The notes under the pieces are model-generated. The model ran no database searches. It was given only the letters and a program-made list of their open reading frames with translations, and had not been told where the DNA came from. Positions 4,966 through 5,328 of a stretch of 5,328 bases of DNA are shown here, in pieces (the first letter of the stretch is position 1; each line of letters opens with the position of its first letter). Both the position numbers and the translations under genes were made by a program. The stretch comes from DASUZB01 sp035535495 (GTDB taxonomy: Bacteria > Actinomycetota > CALGFH01). The stretch spans positions 1-5,328 of the forward strand of contig DATLQA010000239.1 of NCBI GenBank assembly GCA_035535495.1, in the 5' to 3' direction.

Positions 4966-5328
4966 CTAGCCGATGCCCAGGAGGCGCTCGACCGGGTCGA
5001 TCGCGAAATAGATCAGGAACGCCAGGGCGATCCCCCAGATCAGCGGCCCGGGCTCCCGCCAGCGGCCCCTGACGGCCTTGATGACCACGTAGGCGATGAA
5101 GCCGGCGCCGATGCCGTTGGTGATGGAGAAGGTGAACGGCATCAGCACGATCGTCAGGAAGGCCGGGATGGCCAGGTCGAAGTCGTCCCATGGGATGTGG
5201 CGGACCTGCACCATCAGCAGGAACCCGACCACCACCAGCACCGGCGAAGCGGCCTCGTACGGCACCACCTCGACCAGCGGGGTGAGGAACAGCGCCACCA
5301 CGAACAGCAGCGCGGTGACCACGCTGGC
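4966..5328 (-). CDS. AzgA-type NCS2 purine permease, C-terminal part
   Basis: The last 120 residues of an inner-membrane purine-base transporter; the start lies beyond the right edge. The sequence matches the C-terminal end of the AzgA-like branch of the NCS2 family (adenine, guanine or hypoxanthine uptake, proton-coupled in characterised members). Recognisable pieces in order are TALLFVVALFLTPLVEVVP, a helix near PVLVVVGFLLMVQV, the short WDDFDLAIPAFLTIVLMPFT stretch, ITNGIGAGFIAYVVIKAV, and a last helix in IWGIALAFLIYFAID, with a short tail ending LLGIG. The frame remains open to the final base, so it is a true edge truncation and not an internal start. It converges on the deaminase gene with a 33-bp gap. 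Its location next to hpt and the deaminase supports import of a base to be salvaged. Which purine it prefers cannot be told from this part. Confidence 0.92.
   Translation of the reverse strand, partial: ASVVTALLFVVALFLTPLVEVVPYEAASPVLVVVGFLLMVQVRHIPWDDFDLAIPAFLTIVLMPFTFSITNGIGAGFIAYVVIKAVRGRWREPGPLIWGIALAFLIYFAIDPVERLLGIG

Noticed and set aside
1..5328. CRISPR array, tRNA, rRNA, insertion sequence or prophage signs
   Set aside because: I saw no regularly spaced repeat with unique spacers, no cloverleaf-like sequence, no transposase or integrase and no target-site duplication. The repeats at 58-290 are too few and diverged for a CRISPR array.

Overview
The window is very GC-rich DNA (roughly seventy percent by eye). 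Third-position G/C dominates, GTG and TTG starts are used, and long spurious open frames lie antisense to genes. With the protein families present, this points to an actinobacterium (Actinomycetota), possibly an uncultured lineage. I cannot name an order or genus from the sequence alone. Layout: a gene-free stretch (1-295), a divergent regulator/surface-protein module (296-3217), then a purine-salvage module (3268-5328) that runs off the right edge.

Module 1. A minus-strand LuxR/NarL-type response regulator with a degenerate receiver domain (296-922) is divergent, across 148 bp, from a two-gene plus-strand operon. The first operon gene (1071-2405) encodes a membrane protein of the COG1470 type: two Ig-like domains with no signal peptide, one membrane segment, then a C-terminal domain and a Thr/Pro-rich tail. 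The second (2402-3217) overlaps it by four bases (GTGA) and encodes a secreted protein with two related beta-rich domains and Thr-rich linkers. The arrangement suggests a co-made envelope pair, perhaps controlled by the divergent regulator. Its function is not known to me and this is the least explained part of the window.

Module 2. A hypoxanthine-guanine phosphoribosyltransferase (hpt, 3306-3860) is followed 31 bp later by a zinc-dependent adenosine/adenine deaminase-family enzyme (TTG start, 3892-4932). Converging on them is the C-terminal end of an AzgA-type NCS2 purine permease (4966 to the edge). Together they can import a purine base, deaminate it and convert hypoxanthine or guanine to the nucleotide. 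The deaminase carries GLDSTE where classical adenosine deaminases have an AGDE-type motif, so its substrate may be adenine or another 6-aminopurine compound.

Non-coding signals. Both plus-strand operons are preceded by nearly the same -10-like sequence, GCTAGG(G/C)TT; the first places the expected transcript start on the ATG itself (leaderless). Perfect G+C-rich stem-loops span the stop codons of the secreted-protein gene and of the deaminase gene, and another follows the regulator gene. None has a U-tract. The first 295 bases hold a near-identical 22-bp direct repeat, a degraded third copy and several small hairpins.
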